This document shows positions 26,056 through 34,610 of a stretch of DNA of 41,964 nt, in pieces (the stretch's first letter is position 1; each line of letters begins with the position of its first letter). A program made the translations under genes and the position numbers. Origin of the DNA: Lachnospiraceae bacterium (GTDB taxonomy: Bacteria > Bacillota > Clostridia > Lachnospirales > Lachnospiraceae); assembly GCA_024693845.1 (NCBI GenBank), contig JAILKJ010000047.1, forward strand, positions 1-41,964, read 5' to 3'. The notes beneath the pieces were generated by a model, which was not told the origin of the DNA, did not search any database, and saw only the letters and a program-made list of their open reading frames with translations.

Positions 26056-27074
26056 CCTCTTCCCTCCGATACACGGCCCATGATCCTGTTGTCTGCAAGA
26101 TACTGTCTGCAGGCTTCCGCATCCTGCTTCATCTGCGCCTTCAGCGCCTCCAGATCCGCAAACTGCCTTTCTATCCTGTGATGATGTAAAAGCTCTACGC
26201 AGATCTGACGGCCGTAAATATCCTCGTCAAAATCAAACAGCGTTGTCTCCACGCTGATCCTGCGCTCCTTTTCCGCTATGGTGGGTTTGCAGCCGATATT
26301 GGTAATACCGCCGAAAATGCGCCCCTCGTCTCTGCCTTCTTCATCAAGGATCATACACTTTGAAAAATACACTCCGTTGGGAGGCAGCAGTTTTTGCACT
26401 TCGGGATACAGGTTGGCCGTGGGCATTCCCAGGCTTCTTCCCAGACGGTTACCCTCGCTGACTATGCCACTGATGAAAAACGGCCGTCCCAGGAGCTGGG
26501 TCGTCTCCTCCATCCTGCCCTCGCTGAGCACACTACGCACCAGGGTGGAACTGATCTCCTCTCCGTTCCTGCAGATCTTGGGAAGGATCTTGACATCAGC
26601 TCTCTCCGCTCCGCCTCGTCCTTCGTTAAAAAGCTTTACCTGCTCCTGCAAAAGTGTCGCATCCCCTGCGCCGTTCTTGCCGAAGCTTACATCCTCACCG
26701 GCTGCGATCAGTCTGGCGTTCATTTTTTCCAAAAGAAATTGGTTTACATAATCTTCCGGCGTCACTGCTGCCGTTTCCCGTCCGAAAGGATACTCCACCA
26801 GATAGTCCACACCAAGCTTTTCGAACATCCTGCGCTTTTCTTCCCGGGTCATAAGCTCCCGATAGACGCCGCTTACCTGAATGCTGAGTGAAAAAAAATA
26901 AGCCCCCGGGGATGGATCAAAGGTAAAGACGGCTGTCTTCAGCCCCCGTTCTTTCAGCCGGAGGATCTCCTTAAGCAGGGCCATATGCCCCAGGTGAAGT
27001 CCGTCAAATTTACCCACCGCTACCGCCGTCGGCTCTTTTATCTGAAATTCGGTTGTATTACAGATCAGCTCCAT
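26052..27074 (-). CDS. ribF: Bifunctional riboflavin kinase / FAD synthetase
   Basis: A 340-residue enzyme making FMN and then FAD. The N-terminal adenylyltransferase domain has VGKFDGLHLGH (residues 21-31). The C-terminal flavokinase domain starts RPFFISGIVSEGNRLGR and has the MPTANLYP motif. Located after truB with a four-base gap, as in many Firmicutes. It supplies FAD to the cell; the overlapping downstream flavoprotein is a neat functional neighbour. Confidence 0.96.
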   Translation of the reverse strand: MELICNTTEFQIKEPTAVAVGKFDGLHLGHMALLKEILRLKERGLKTAVFTFDPSPGAYFFSLSIQVSGVYRELMTREEKRRMFEKLGVDYLVEYPFGRETAAVTPEDYVNQFLLEKMNARLIAAGEDVSFGKNGAGDATLLQEQVKLFNEGRGGAERADVKILPKICRNGEEISSTLVRSVLSEGRMEETTQLLGRPFFISGIVSEGNRLGRSLGMPTANLYPEVQKLLPPNGVYFSKCMILDEEGRDEGRIFGGITNIGCKPTIAEKERRISVETTLFDFDEDIYGRQICVELLHHHRIERQFADLEALKAQMKQDAEACRQYLADNRIMGRVSEGRG

Positions 27075-27078
27075 AACA

Positions 27079-27975
27079 TCACCCTAAAAACATCTTAACA
27101 GGCTTGATCTCGCCTGTCTCTTTTCTCTCATATAGTCCGTAGAATCTGCCCGCCTCATCATAGATACGGAGCAGGTCATCCTCCTCCACGGAGTCGATAG
27201 CACGTACCATCTTGTCCGAAAGCACGTTTCCGTTCTCCAGCACTTTCCTGTACTGTTCTAAAACCTGATAAGCAGGATGTTTTTCAAAAGCGGCATCCAC
27301 CGGTATCAGAACCTCTTCCACTCGTCCTTCCTTCGCCAGGTCCTCGATCTCGGACAGCTTTAATGCATCGGATAGAGCAAACCGGTCCACCCGGGTTCTG
27401 AGCAGACTTTCCATGATGCCACCGCAACCGGCCTTTTGTCCCATATCATGACAGAGGGTGCGGATATAAGTCCCCTTGGAGCATTCCACTGTGAAACGAA
27501 CTCTCGGAAGATCGATCTTTTTGATCTCGATCCGGAAGATCTCTATGGGACGGGGCTTTCTTTCCACCTCGATCCCCTGCCTTGCCAGCTCGTAAAGCTT
27601 TTTGCCGCCTACCTTAATGGCGGAATACATGGGCGGGATCTGCTCACTTTTGCCCACAAAGCTCATGATGATATCCCTGATCTGCTCCGCCGTTACGGGG
27701 GAAGGATCTCCCTCCGAGAGCACTTTTCCCTCTGCATCCTGGGTATCCGTGGTCAGACCGAGAAGCAGCACCGCTTCATATTCCTTGGTCTTATCCGTCA
27801 GAAGATCACACAGCTTCGTGGCATTTCCGAGACAGACCGGCAATACTCCTTCTGCCCGGGGATCCAGCGTCCCCGTATGACCGATCTTTTTCTGATGCAG
27901 GATACCCCGCAGCTTGGCCACCACATCATGGGAGGTAAAACCCTTTTCCTTGTAAATGTTCAGGATACCGTTCAC
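27079..27975 (-). CDS. truB: tRNA pseudouridine(55) synthase
   Basis: A 298-residue enzyme modifying U55 in the T-loop of tRNAs. The catalytic aspartate is Asp38 in HTGTLDPRAEGVLP. The start MNGILNIYKEKGFTSHDVV and KGTYIRTLCHDMG are typical. Lies between nrnA and ribF. Confidence 0.97.
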   Translation of the reverse strand: MNGILNIYKEKGFTSHDVVAKLRGILHQKKIGHTGTLDPRAEGVLPVCLGNATKLCDLLTDKTKEYEAVLLLGLTTDTQDAEGKVLSEGDPSPVTAEQIRDIIMSFVGKSEQIPPMYSAIKVGGKKLYELARQGIEVERKPRPIEIFRIEIKKIDLPRVRFTVECSKGTYIRTLCHDMGQKAGCGGIMESLLRTRVDRFALSDALKLSEIEDLAKEGRVEEVLIPVDAAFEKHPAYQVLEQYRKVLENGNVLSDKMVRAIDSVEEDDLLRIYDEAGRFYGLYERKETGEIKPVKMFLG

Positions 27976-27981
27976 GTATCT

Positions 27982-28965
27982 TTACTCCGCTTTTGCAGCT
28001 TCCGCCAGAAGCTTTTCCACCTGTTCCATAACGGCATTGAGCACGTCGTAGAAATTGCCGTTGATGTTGCATCCCGCAGCACGGATATGACCGCCGCCGC
28101 CGAAATACGTAGCCACCTTCGATACATCCAGAAGGTCGCTTCCCGAGCGCAGGCTCACCTTATGCTCCTGGGGACCCACTTCATAGATAAAGATGGCGAT
28201 CTTCACGCCCTTGATGATACGAAGCTGGCTGACGATGCCGGACAGATCCGACTTGACCGCCCCGTAAAAGTCCATGGTCCTTTGCTCCATCCTGGAGACC
28301 ATCACCTGACCGTCCATAAGCGGAAAGGCCTCCAGCAAAGAGCGCCCCAGTACCTGGGACTGAACATAGGTATTCTCATAGAAAGTCTTATCGATCAGGG
28401 TCGTGAAATCAAATCCGAAGGATACCAGATCAGCTACGATCCTAAGGGTCTCCGGCGAAGTGTTGGAATACTGCAGTACACCGGTATCATGAATGATGGC
28501 GATGTACAGTGCCAGTGCGATATCCCGGTCCATCAGCGCCTTGCCTTCCTGCGTTGCACACATCAGCTTATAAAGGACCTGTCCGCAGGCTGCCGCATCG
28601 GGCTCCACCCAGCTTACGTCTCCCTCTCCGGGATTGCTCTTATGGTGATCGATATTGATCACCTTGGCCGGTGCCTGCGCCACTGCGGATGCAAAACCGC
28701 ATCTGCTCACCACGCTGTCCAGTACTATGACAAGGTCGTAGTTTTCTCCCTCCGGTATCTCATGCCGGATCTTATCGATGCCCAGGATCACCCCATAAGA
28801 GGGATCGGGTCTTTCCAAAAGGACCGTGCACTTTGCTTCGGGAAATGCTTTTTGCATAAAAAGCAAAAGCCCCATACACGAGCCGATACAGTCCCCGTCG
28901 GGATTGGTATGACCGGTGATCGCTATGTTCTTTGCTCCACGGCACTCCTTTAAAATGTCGATCAT
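27982..28965 (-). CDS. nrnA: DHH-family phosphoesterase (NrnA-like oligoribonuclease / pAp phosphatase)
   Basis: A 327-residue DHH/DHHA1 protein. GHTNPDGDCIGS provides the first metal-binding aspartates, VINIDHHKSN gives the DHH motif, and GGGGHIRAAG is the DHHA1 signature. NrnA degrades short RNAs and dephosphorylates pAp. The rbfA-nrnA-truB order is usual. The 80-base gap before it contains a stem-loop. Confidence 0.93.
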   Translation of the reverse strand: MIDILKECRGAKNIAITGHTNPDGDCIGSCMGLLLFMQKAFPEAKCTVLLERPDPSYGVILGIDKIRHEIPEGENYDLVIVLDSVVSRCGFASAVAQAPAKVINIDHHKSNPGEGDVSWVEPDAAACGQVLYKLMCATQEGKALMDRDIALALYIAIIHDTGVLQYSNTSPETLRIVADLVSFGFDFTTLIDKTFYENTYVQSQVLGRSLLEAFPLMDGQVMVSRMEQRTMDFYGAVKSDLSGIVSQLRIIKGVKIAIFIYEVGPQEHKVSLRSGSDLLDVSKVATYFGGGGHIRAAGCNINGNFYDVLNAVMEQVEKLLAEAAKAE

Positions 28966-28995
28966 GCTTTACTTCCTTCTTTCCCGTAAATGACA

Positions 28996-29025
28996 AAAGC
29001 CTAACAAGTACTATTGTCCGGCTTT
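28996..29025 (-). other. Stem-loop between rbfA and nrnA
   Basis: Outer AAAGCC/GGCTTT with an inner ACAA/TTGT pair, followed on the minus strand by TTTT-like bases (GGCTTTTGTC). It looks like a weak terminator or processing site in the middle of the operon. Confidence 0.4.
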
Positions 29026-29045
29026 CATCAATTAACATACGCTAA

Positions 29046-29453
29046 CTATTTTTCTTCCTCTGATGCTGACTCTTCTGTCTCTTCTTCCGGTCTTGCCGAG
29101 CGGTCCCTGGCGATGACCTCATCGATCCTGTGGGACATGTCAACACCATAGGCTATGGAATCATCTCCCACGAAGAAGATCTGAGGAGTATTCCGCAGGT
29201 TGATCCTGGTTGCCAGTTCTCTTCTGACAAACCCTTCCGCACTCTTGAGGCCCTTAACGGTATCCTCCAGCGTGCTCTGGTCTCCCAAGACAGAGACATA
29301 GACCTTGCACTGCTTCAGATCCGGCGTCACGCTGACGCTGGTGATACTGGTCATAGGGCTGATGCGGGGGTCCTTAAGATCCCTTATGATCTGCGCAAGC
29401 TCCCGTTGAACCTGCGCGTCAACCCGCGTATTTTTCACACTGTTCTTTCTCAT
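29046..29453 (-). CDS. rbfA: 30S ribosome-binding factor A
   Basis: A 135-residue KH-like protein that helps mature the 16S rRNA 5' helix. RELAQIIRDLKDPRI, VTPDLKQCKVYVSVLGD and RINLRNTPQIFFVGDDSI are family blocks. It begins directly after the infB stop. The final ~20 residues are acidic. Confidence 0.95.
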   Translation of the reverse strand: MRKNSVKNTRVDAQVQRELAQIIRDLKDPRISPMTSITSVSVTPDLKQCKVYVSVLGDQSTLEDTVKGLKSAEGFVRRELATRINLRNTPQIFFVGDDSIAYGVDMSHRIDEVIARDRSARPEEETEESASEEEK

Positions 29454-32144
29454 TTATCTGGGTACCTCTACCATGATATAAGCTTCCACGATATCGAGTT
29501 CCTGCATCTGGTCAAAGCCGTCAAATACGAGACCGCATTCAAAGCCTGCCTTAACCTCCTTCACATCATCCTTAAATCTCTTAAGGGATGCCAGAGCACC
29601 TTCGTAGATCTGCTCGCCCTCACGGGTAATGCGGATCTTGCAGTCTCTCTGGAAGGTTCCGTCAAGCACATAGGAACCTGCAATGTTTCCGATAGCAGAT
29701 GCCTTGAAGATCTGACGTACCTCGGCATGACCGATGACCTTCTCCTCGAAGATGGGATCCAGCATACCCTTCATGGCTGCTTCCACATCCTCGATAGCCT
29801 GATAGATAACCTTGTAAAGTCTTACATCCACGCCCTCGCGCTCTGCCGTAGCCTTGGCCATGGCATCGGGACGAACGTTAAAGCCGATGATGATGGCCGA
29901 AGATGCGCTGGCCAGGATAACGTCGGACTCGTTGATGGCACCTACGCCACCGTGGATACATTTAACTACAACCTCGTCGTTGGACAGCTTCAGAAGGCTC
30001 TGCTTAACGGCCTCCACACTACCCTGAACGTCTGCCTTGATGATCAGGTTCAGCTCCTTCAGATTACCTGCCTGGATCTGATTGAACAGATCGTCAAGGG
30101 ACATCTTGGACTTGGTCTCCTCCAGCTTCTTAACCTTGTTCTGTGCCTCAAAGGTATCGGCAAAGGCTTTTGCCTCCTTATCGCTCTCATGTGCGATAAA
30201 GATCTCACCTGCGTTGGGCACATCGGAAAGACCGAGTATCTCAACGGGCGTGGAGGGCTTAGCCTCCTTTACGCGGCGTCCCTTGTCATCCACCATGGCA
30301 CGCACACGACCGTGTGCCACACCTGCGGAGATGAAGTCACCCACATGCAGCGTACCCTTCTGTACCAGAACGGTAGCCACGGGACCTCTTCCCTTATCCA
30401 GCTCTGCCTCGATAACAAGACCACGTCCCATACGGTTCGGATTGGCCTTCAGCTCCAGGATCTCAGCAGTGAGGATGATGGTCTCAAGCAGGGTATCGAT
30501 ACCCTCGCCGGACTTGGCCGAAACCGGTACGAACTCGGTGCTTCCGCCCCAATCCGTAGGGATCAGCTCGTACTCCGTCAGCTCCTGCTTAACTCTGTCA
30601 ATATTTGCATTGGGCTTATCGATCTTATTTACGGCAACGATGATCTCGATGCCTGCTGCCTTGGCATGGTTGATAGCCTCCACGGTCTGGGGCATAACGC
30701 CGTCGTCCGCAGCTACCACCAGGATGGCGATATCCGTGGAATTTGCACCACGCATACGCATGGCGGTAAATGCCTCGTGACCCGGGGTATCCAGGAAGGT
30801 GATGCTCTGATCCCCTGCCTTAACGGTGTAAGCACCGATGTGCTGGGTGATACCGCCTGCCTCTCTGTCGGTTACGTTGGTCTTACGGATCGCATCCAGA
30901 AGGGAGGTCTTACCGTGGTCAACGTGACCCATTACGCAGATAACGGGGGGACGTGAGGTAAGAAGCTTTTCATCCTCTTCATCCTCCTTCAGCAGCTCTT
31001 CGATCACATCTACAACCTCTTCCTTCTCGCAGATGATCTCGAACTCAATGGCAATATTCTCAGCGGTCTCAAAATCCACTTCCTGGTTCACGGTCAGGAT
31101 CTGTCCCTGCATGAACAGCTTCTTGATGATCACGGAAGGCTGGATCTTCATCTTATCTGCAAGATCCTTGATGGTGATCGTTTCGGGAATGGTGATGACC
31201 TTGATCTTCTCTTCTTCGGGTTCGGGCTTCTTCTCGGGTTTGATGAATCTGCCCGCTTTGTTCTTGTTCTTCAGATTGGACTCTTCTTCGTAGATCTGGT
31301 CCTTTCTGCTCTTGCGGCCGTTATCCTTCTGTCTTCTCTTATCGCCGTTCTTGGGGCCGTCCTGATTCTGGTTTTCACCGAATCTTCCGCCGCCCTGTCC
31401 CTTGCCGCGTCCGCCGGCTGCTGCGCCGTCCTGACGAGCCGGACGATCGGGTGAACTGAAGGTCCTTGCGCCCTTGGCACGGTCCTGTCCGTCCTTCCTG
31501 GGAGCCGGTCTTCCGTCTGCGGATTCGGGAACCGCTGCCACCTCCCTGATCTCAGCTGCGGGAGCGGACACAGGTCTCTTATCTGTATCCTGGGGAGCCT
31601 GGCTCTTCTTTACCGGAGCAGGTGCAGCCGGTTTGGGACTCTGGGTAATGGCGCCGGGACGGATGGTGGGCTTGATAATCTGATGAGGCTGACCTGCCCC
31701 TCTGGAACCTCTCGGACCCTGTCCGCCCTTCTGCGCTCCTCTCTGCTGAGCGCCTGCGGCGTTATTGACAAAAATGATCGCCTTTTTCTTCTTGGGAGGC
31801 TGGGCAGGTCTCTCGCCTGCGGGAGCAGCCTTGGGTGCTTCGGGCGCCTTGGGTGCCTCAGCTGCCTTAGGAGCCTCGGCCTTAGGTGCTTCTGCCTTAG
31901 GCTCTGCCGGAGCTTTCGCTGCGGGAGCCTCCTTCTTCGGCTCAGCCTTGGGAGCCTCCTCCTTCTTTGCTGCGCCGGATCCTGCCGATTTTCTGATCAG
32001 CTCGATATCCTCATCTTCCAAAGCAGAGGCAATAGTCAGACGGCTGTAGTTTTTCTCTCTGCCGTTATCCACCAATATTTTCTTGGCATCGTCGTTACTG
32101 ATCCCAAGCTCCAGAGCCAATTCCTTTAATTTCAATTTTGCCAT
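29454..32144 (-). CDS. infB: Translation initiation factor IF-2
   Basis: An 896-residue GTPase that places initiator tRNA on the 30S subunit. It begins with an IF2-N subdomain (residues 1-53), continues with a long disordered Ala/Pro/Lys and Gly/Arg/Gln-rich stretch (55-310) and a second IF2-N segment. The G domain starts with GHVDHGKT at 406-413; DTPGHEAF and NKIDKP follow. The C-terminal barrels are complete. A very strong AGGAGGT precedes the start. Confidence 0.98.
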   Translation of the reverse strand: MAKLKLKELALELGISNDDAKKILVDNGREKNYSRLTIASALEDEDIELIRKSAGSGAAKKEEAPKAEPKKEAPAAKAPAEPKAEAPKAEAPKAAEAPKAPEAPKAAPAGERPAQPPKKKKAIIFVNNAAGAQQRGAQKGGQGPRGSRGAGQPHQIIKPTIRPGAITQSPKPAAPAPVKKSQAPQDTDKRPVSAPAAEIREVAAVPESADGRPAPRKDGQDRAKGARTFSSPDRPARQDGAAAGGRGKGQGGGRFGENQNQDGPKNGDKRRQKDNGRKSRKDQIYEEESNLKNKNKAGRFIKPEKKPEPEEEKIKVITIPETITIKDLADKMKIQPSVIIKKLFMQGQILTVNQEVDFETAENIAIEFEIICEKEEVVDVIEELLKEDEEDEKLLTSRPPVICVMGHVDHGKTSLLDAIRKTNVTDREAGGITQHIGAYTVKAGDQSITFLDTPGHEAFTAMRMRGANSTDIAILVVAADDGVMPQTVEAINHAKAAGIEIIVAVNKIDKPNANIDRVKQELTEYELIPTDWGGSTEFVPVSAKSGEGIDTLLETIILTAEILELKANPNRMGRGLVIEAELDKGRGPVATVLVQKGTLHVGDFISAGVAHGRVRAMVDDKGRRVKEAKPSTPVEILGLSDVPNAGEIFIAHESDKEAKAFADTFEAQNKVKKLEETKSKMSLDDLFNQIQAGNLKELNLIIKADVQGSVEAVKQSLLKLSNDEVVVKCIHGGVGAINESDVILASASSAIIIGFNVRPDAMAKATAEREGVDVRLYKVIYQAIEDVEAAMKGMLDPIFEEKVIGHAEVRQIFKASAIGNIAGSYVLDGTFQRDCKIRITREGEQIYEGALASLKRFKDDVKEVKAGFECGLVFDGFDQMQELDIVEAYIMVEVPR

Positions 32145-32465
32145 CTATCTTACCTCCTGCTTCTTATCTGTCATTTCCAGTATTTTGGCGGCAAATCCTT
32201 CATCCAGAACCGCTGCCACGGCCCTTTCCTGTTTCCCCAGGGCCTTGCCGAGCATCTGCTTGTCTCCCACATCCACGATGGGCACATGGTAGAAACTGCC
32301 CTTATCGTGAAACAGCTTTCTGGTGTTGTCCGACGCATCGCCGGCAACGATCACAAGCTTTGCCGTATTGCCGCGGATCGCTTCCTTTACCGCAAACTCT
32401 CCGCTGACGACCTTGCCTGCCCGAAAAGCCAGTCCCAACAGGGACATGATCTTTTTCTCATTCAT
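32145..32465 (-). CDS. ylxQ: Ribosomal L7Ae-like protein (YlxQ)
   Basis: A 106-residue L7Ae/L30e-fold protein with LGLAFRAGKVVSGEFAVKEAI and LVIVAGDASDNT. Relatives bind kink-turn RNAs. It sits directly between rnpM and infB, overlapping rnpM by eight bases and adjoining infB with no gap. Confidence 0.92.
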   Translation of the reverse strand: MNEKKIMSLLGLAFRAGKVVSGEFAVKEAIRGNTAKLVIVAGDASDNTRKLFHDKGSFYHVPIVDVGDKQMLGKALGKQERAVAAVLDEGFAAKILEMTDKKQEVR

Positions 32466-32745
32466 CTTTTCCGGCCGCCTCCTTTATCCGTTCCAGCTGC
32501 CCGGCCAGTTCATCGTAGATCTCATCCGGAAACTGACCGCGAAAACTGCGGGAAAGTGCATGCCTTTTCCGGGCTGCTTCAAGGCACTCTTTTTTCGGAC
32601 ACAGATATGCTCCTCTTCCCGCCGCCTTCCCCGTAGGATCCAGGATGATCTCTTCCTCCGGAGTGCGGACGATCCGCCAAAATGCCTGTTTTTCTTTCTT
32701 TTCACCACAACCGATGCATTGTCTCAGTGGCTTCTTTTTTTCCAT
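32458..32745 (-). CDS. rnpM: RNase P modulator RnpM (YlxR)
   Basis: A 95-residue protein with the YlxR hallmark PLRQCIGCGEKKEK and GRGAYLCPKKECLEAARKR. In B. subtilis it binds RNase P RNA. Start placed at the ATG at 32745 with GGGAG six bases upstream; an in-frame TTG four codons earlier coincides with that ribosome binding site and was rejected. Confidence 0.92.
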   Translation of the reverse strand: MEKKKPLRQCIGCGEKKEKQAFWRIVRTPEEEIILDPTGKAAGRGAYLCPKKECLEAARKRHALSRSFRGQFPDEIYDELAGQLERIKEAAGKDE

Positions 32746-32769
32746 TCTTTCTCCCAAAAAATGACCGCC

Positions 32770-33972
32770 TTATTCCTCGGCTGCCTCCTCGGCTACTTCT
32801 TCAGCGGGTGCTTCCTCATAACCCTCTTCGTAGGCGCCTTCTTCGTAGCCTTCATATTCCTCATCATACTCGTCATCATAATCCATGTAATCCTCGGGAC
32901 GGAAGCCGGGAGCATCCGCTGCCTGGGTCTCGGACTTGATGTCGATCTTGTAACCCGTCAGTCTTGCTGCAAGACGGGCATTCTGACCTTCCTTACCGAT
33001 GGCAAGGGAAAGCTGATAATCCGGTACTACCACCTTGGCGGTCTTCTCTTCCGGATCTGCGAATACGTAGATGATCTTGGCCGGAGACAGCGCATTCTGG
33101 ATCAGCTGTCCGGGATTCTCATCCCAGTTGATGATATCGATCTTCTCACCGCGAAGCTCATCCACGATGGAATTAACCCTGGTTCCGTTCATGCCCACGC
33201 ATGCTCCTACGGGATCCACATCCGGATTGTCGCTCCATACAGCCATCTTGGAACGGCTGCCGGGCTCTCTTGCAATGGCCTTGATCTGTACGGTGCCGTC
33301 TGCGATCTCGGAAACCTCCGACTCAAAGAGACGCTTTACAAGATCGGGATGAGTACGGCTGACCATCACACGGGGACCTCTGGTGGTATTACGAACCTCA
33401 AGCACATAAACCTTGATACGCTCATTGGGTCTGAAATGCTCGGTCTTGACCATTTCCTTCTCGCTCAGGGTTGCGTCGATCTTGCCCAGGTTGATGACAA
33501 GGCCACGACCCATATCTCTCTGAACGATACCGGTTACGATATTTTTCTCTTTCTCATTGAACTGGTTGTAGATCACGCTTCTCTCTTCTTCGCGGATCTT
33601 CTGCAGGATCACGTTCTTGGCGTTCTGAGCGGCGATCCTGGAAAACTCCTTGGACTCCACTTCGATCTCTACAGTCTCACCCACCTGGGCATCTTTCTTG
33701 TACTTCTTTGCATCGTCAAGGCTGATCTGGTTGATGGTGGAAAGTACATCATCCTCCGTCTCCACGATCTCCTTTACGGCAAATACCTTGAAATCGCCGG
33801 TCTCTCTGTCCACAACGGCGTGTCCGTTCTCGGCTCTGCCGCTGACACCCTTACCATAGTGGTTGCGATACGCTGTCTCCAGGGAGGACTCGATGGCCTC
33901 AAACAAGGTCTCCTTGCTGATGTCCTTTTCCCTCTCCAGCATGTCCAGTGCTTCCAAAAGTTCGGTGTTCAT
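32770..33972 (-). CDS. nusA: Transcription termination/antitermination factor NusA
   Basis: A 400-residue protein: N-terminal polymerase-binding domain (1-125), S1 domain (about 132-198, GIVQRDMGRGLVINLGK) and two KH domains (PVGACVGMNGTRV and SLAIGKEGQNARLAARLTG). After residue 345 comes a 55-residue tail almost entirely Asp/Glu/Tyr/Gly, longer than in B. subtilis NusA. It acts on RNA polymerase pausing and termination, and probably on its own leader. Strong CAGGAGG before ATG. Confidence 0.97.
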   Translation of the reverse strand: MNTELLEALDMLEREKDISKETLFEAIESSLETAYRNHYGKGVSGRAENGHAVVDRETGDFKVFAVKEIVETEDDVLSTINQISLDDAKKYKKDAQVGETVEIEVESKEFSRIAAQNAKNVILQKIREEERSVIYNQFNEKEKNIVTGIVQRDMGRGLVINLGKIDATLSEKEMVKTEHFRPNERIKVYVLEVRNTTRGPRVMVSRTHPDLVKRLFESEVSEIADGTVQIKAIAREPGSRSKMAVWSDNPDVDPVGACVGMNGTRVNSIVDELRGEKIDIINWDENPGQLIQNALSPAKIIYVFADPEEKTAKVVVPDYQLSLAIGKEGQNARLAARLTGYKIDIKSETQAADAPGFRPEDYMDYDDEYDEEYEGYEEGAYEEGYEEAPAEEVAEEAAEE

Positions 33973-34021
33973 GTTTTTTCCTCCTGAAAAATGTGTAACT
34001 CACGGTTACGAAATGATAGTT

Positions 34022-34486
34022 TTAAAACTCCACATAGGGTCTTACCAGTGCCAGGCCGGCTCTTTCGAATACCCTTTCGCCGTCCTCGCATTCCACGGTG
34101 ACCGTGGTCTTATCAAAGGCTTTTAACACACCCTCGAATTCCTTTTTGCCATCCTCCATGCGATAGGTACGGAGTTCGATCCGCTCTCCCATCTTGCGCT
34201 CAAAATCCCTGTCCTTTTTGAGGGGACGTAGAAGTCCGGGACTGGAGACCTCAAGGATGTACGCTTCCTCGATGGGGTCTTCCCTGTCAAGCACATCCGA
34301 GAATGCCCTGCTGACAAGCTCACAATCATCGATGGTGATGCCGCCTTCCTTGTCGATGTAGGCCCTCAGATACCAGGATGATCCCTCTTTGACATACTCC
34401 ATATCCACAAGCTCAAATCCGTTCTCCTGAAGGATCGGCGCGATCAACTGTTCCGCTGTCGCTTCGTATGATTCTTTTCTGGACAT
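34022..34486 (-). CDS. rimP: Ribosome maturation factor RimP
   Basis: A 154-residue protein. EQLIAPILQENGFELVDMEYVKEG and LEVSSPGLLRPLKKDRDFER are RimP signatures. Needed for 30S maturation. I start at ATG 34486, preceded by a near-perfect AGGAGGGC; a 17-codon upstream extension would begin inside the leader hairpin and lacks family similarity. First gene of the nusA-infB operon. Confidence 0.95.
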   Translation of the reverse strand: MSRKESYEATAEQLIAPILQENGFELVDMEYVKEGSSWYLRAYIDKEGGITIDDCELVSRAFSDVLDREDPIEEAYILEVSSPGLLRPLKKDRDFERKMGERIELRTYRMEDGKKEFEGVLKAFDKTTVTVECEDGERVFERAGLALVRPYVEF

Positions 34487-34512
34487 AATGCCCTCCTGCA
34501 CATCATAGAAAA

Positions 34513-34536
34513 TGAGTGGATCGCCTGACCCACTCA
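34513..34536 (-). terminator. Leader hairpin of the rimP-nusA operon (possible attenuator)
   Basis: TGAGTGG/CCACTCA with a ten-base loop, followed by TTTT on the minus strand. It lies between the operon promoter and the rimP start, and also downstream of the RND gene stop, so it could end RND transcripts or attenuate the operon. Confidence 0.5.
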
Positions 34537-34559
34537 CTTACCTACTGACTACTCTAGCA

Positions 34560-34588
34560 ACTATAGCACACTTTTACGACGCATGCAA
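34560..34588 (-). promoter_or_regulatory. Promoter of the rimP-nusA-infB operon
   Basis: Minus strand TTGCAT (34588-34583), 17 bases, TATAGT (34565-34560), with TG one base upstream of the -10 (extended -10). The leader to rimP is about 70 bases. Confidence 0.7.
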
Positions 34589-34610
34589 GCCTTTTTACTT
34601 ATATTTATGT

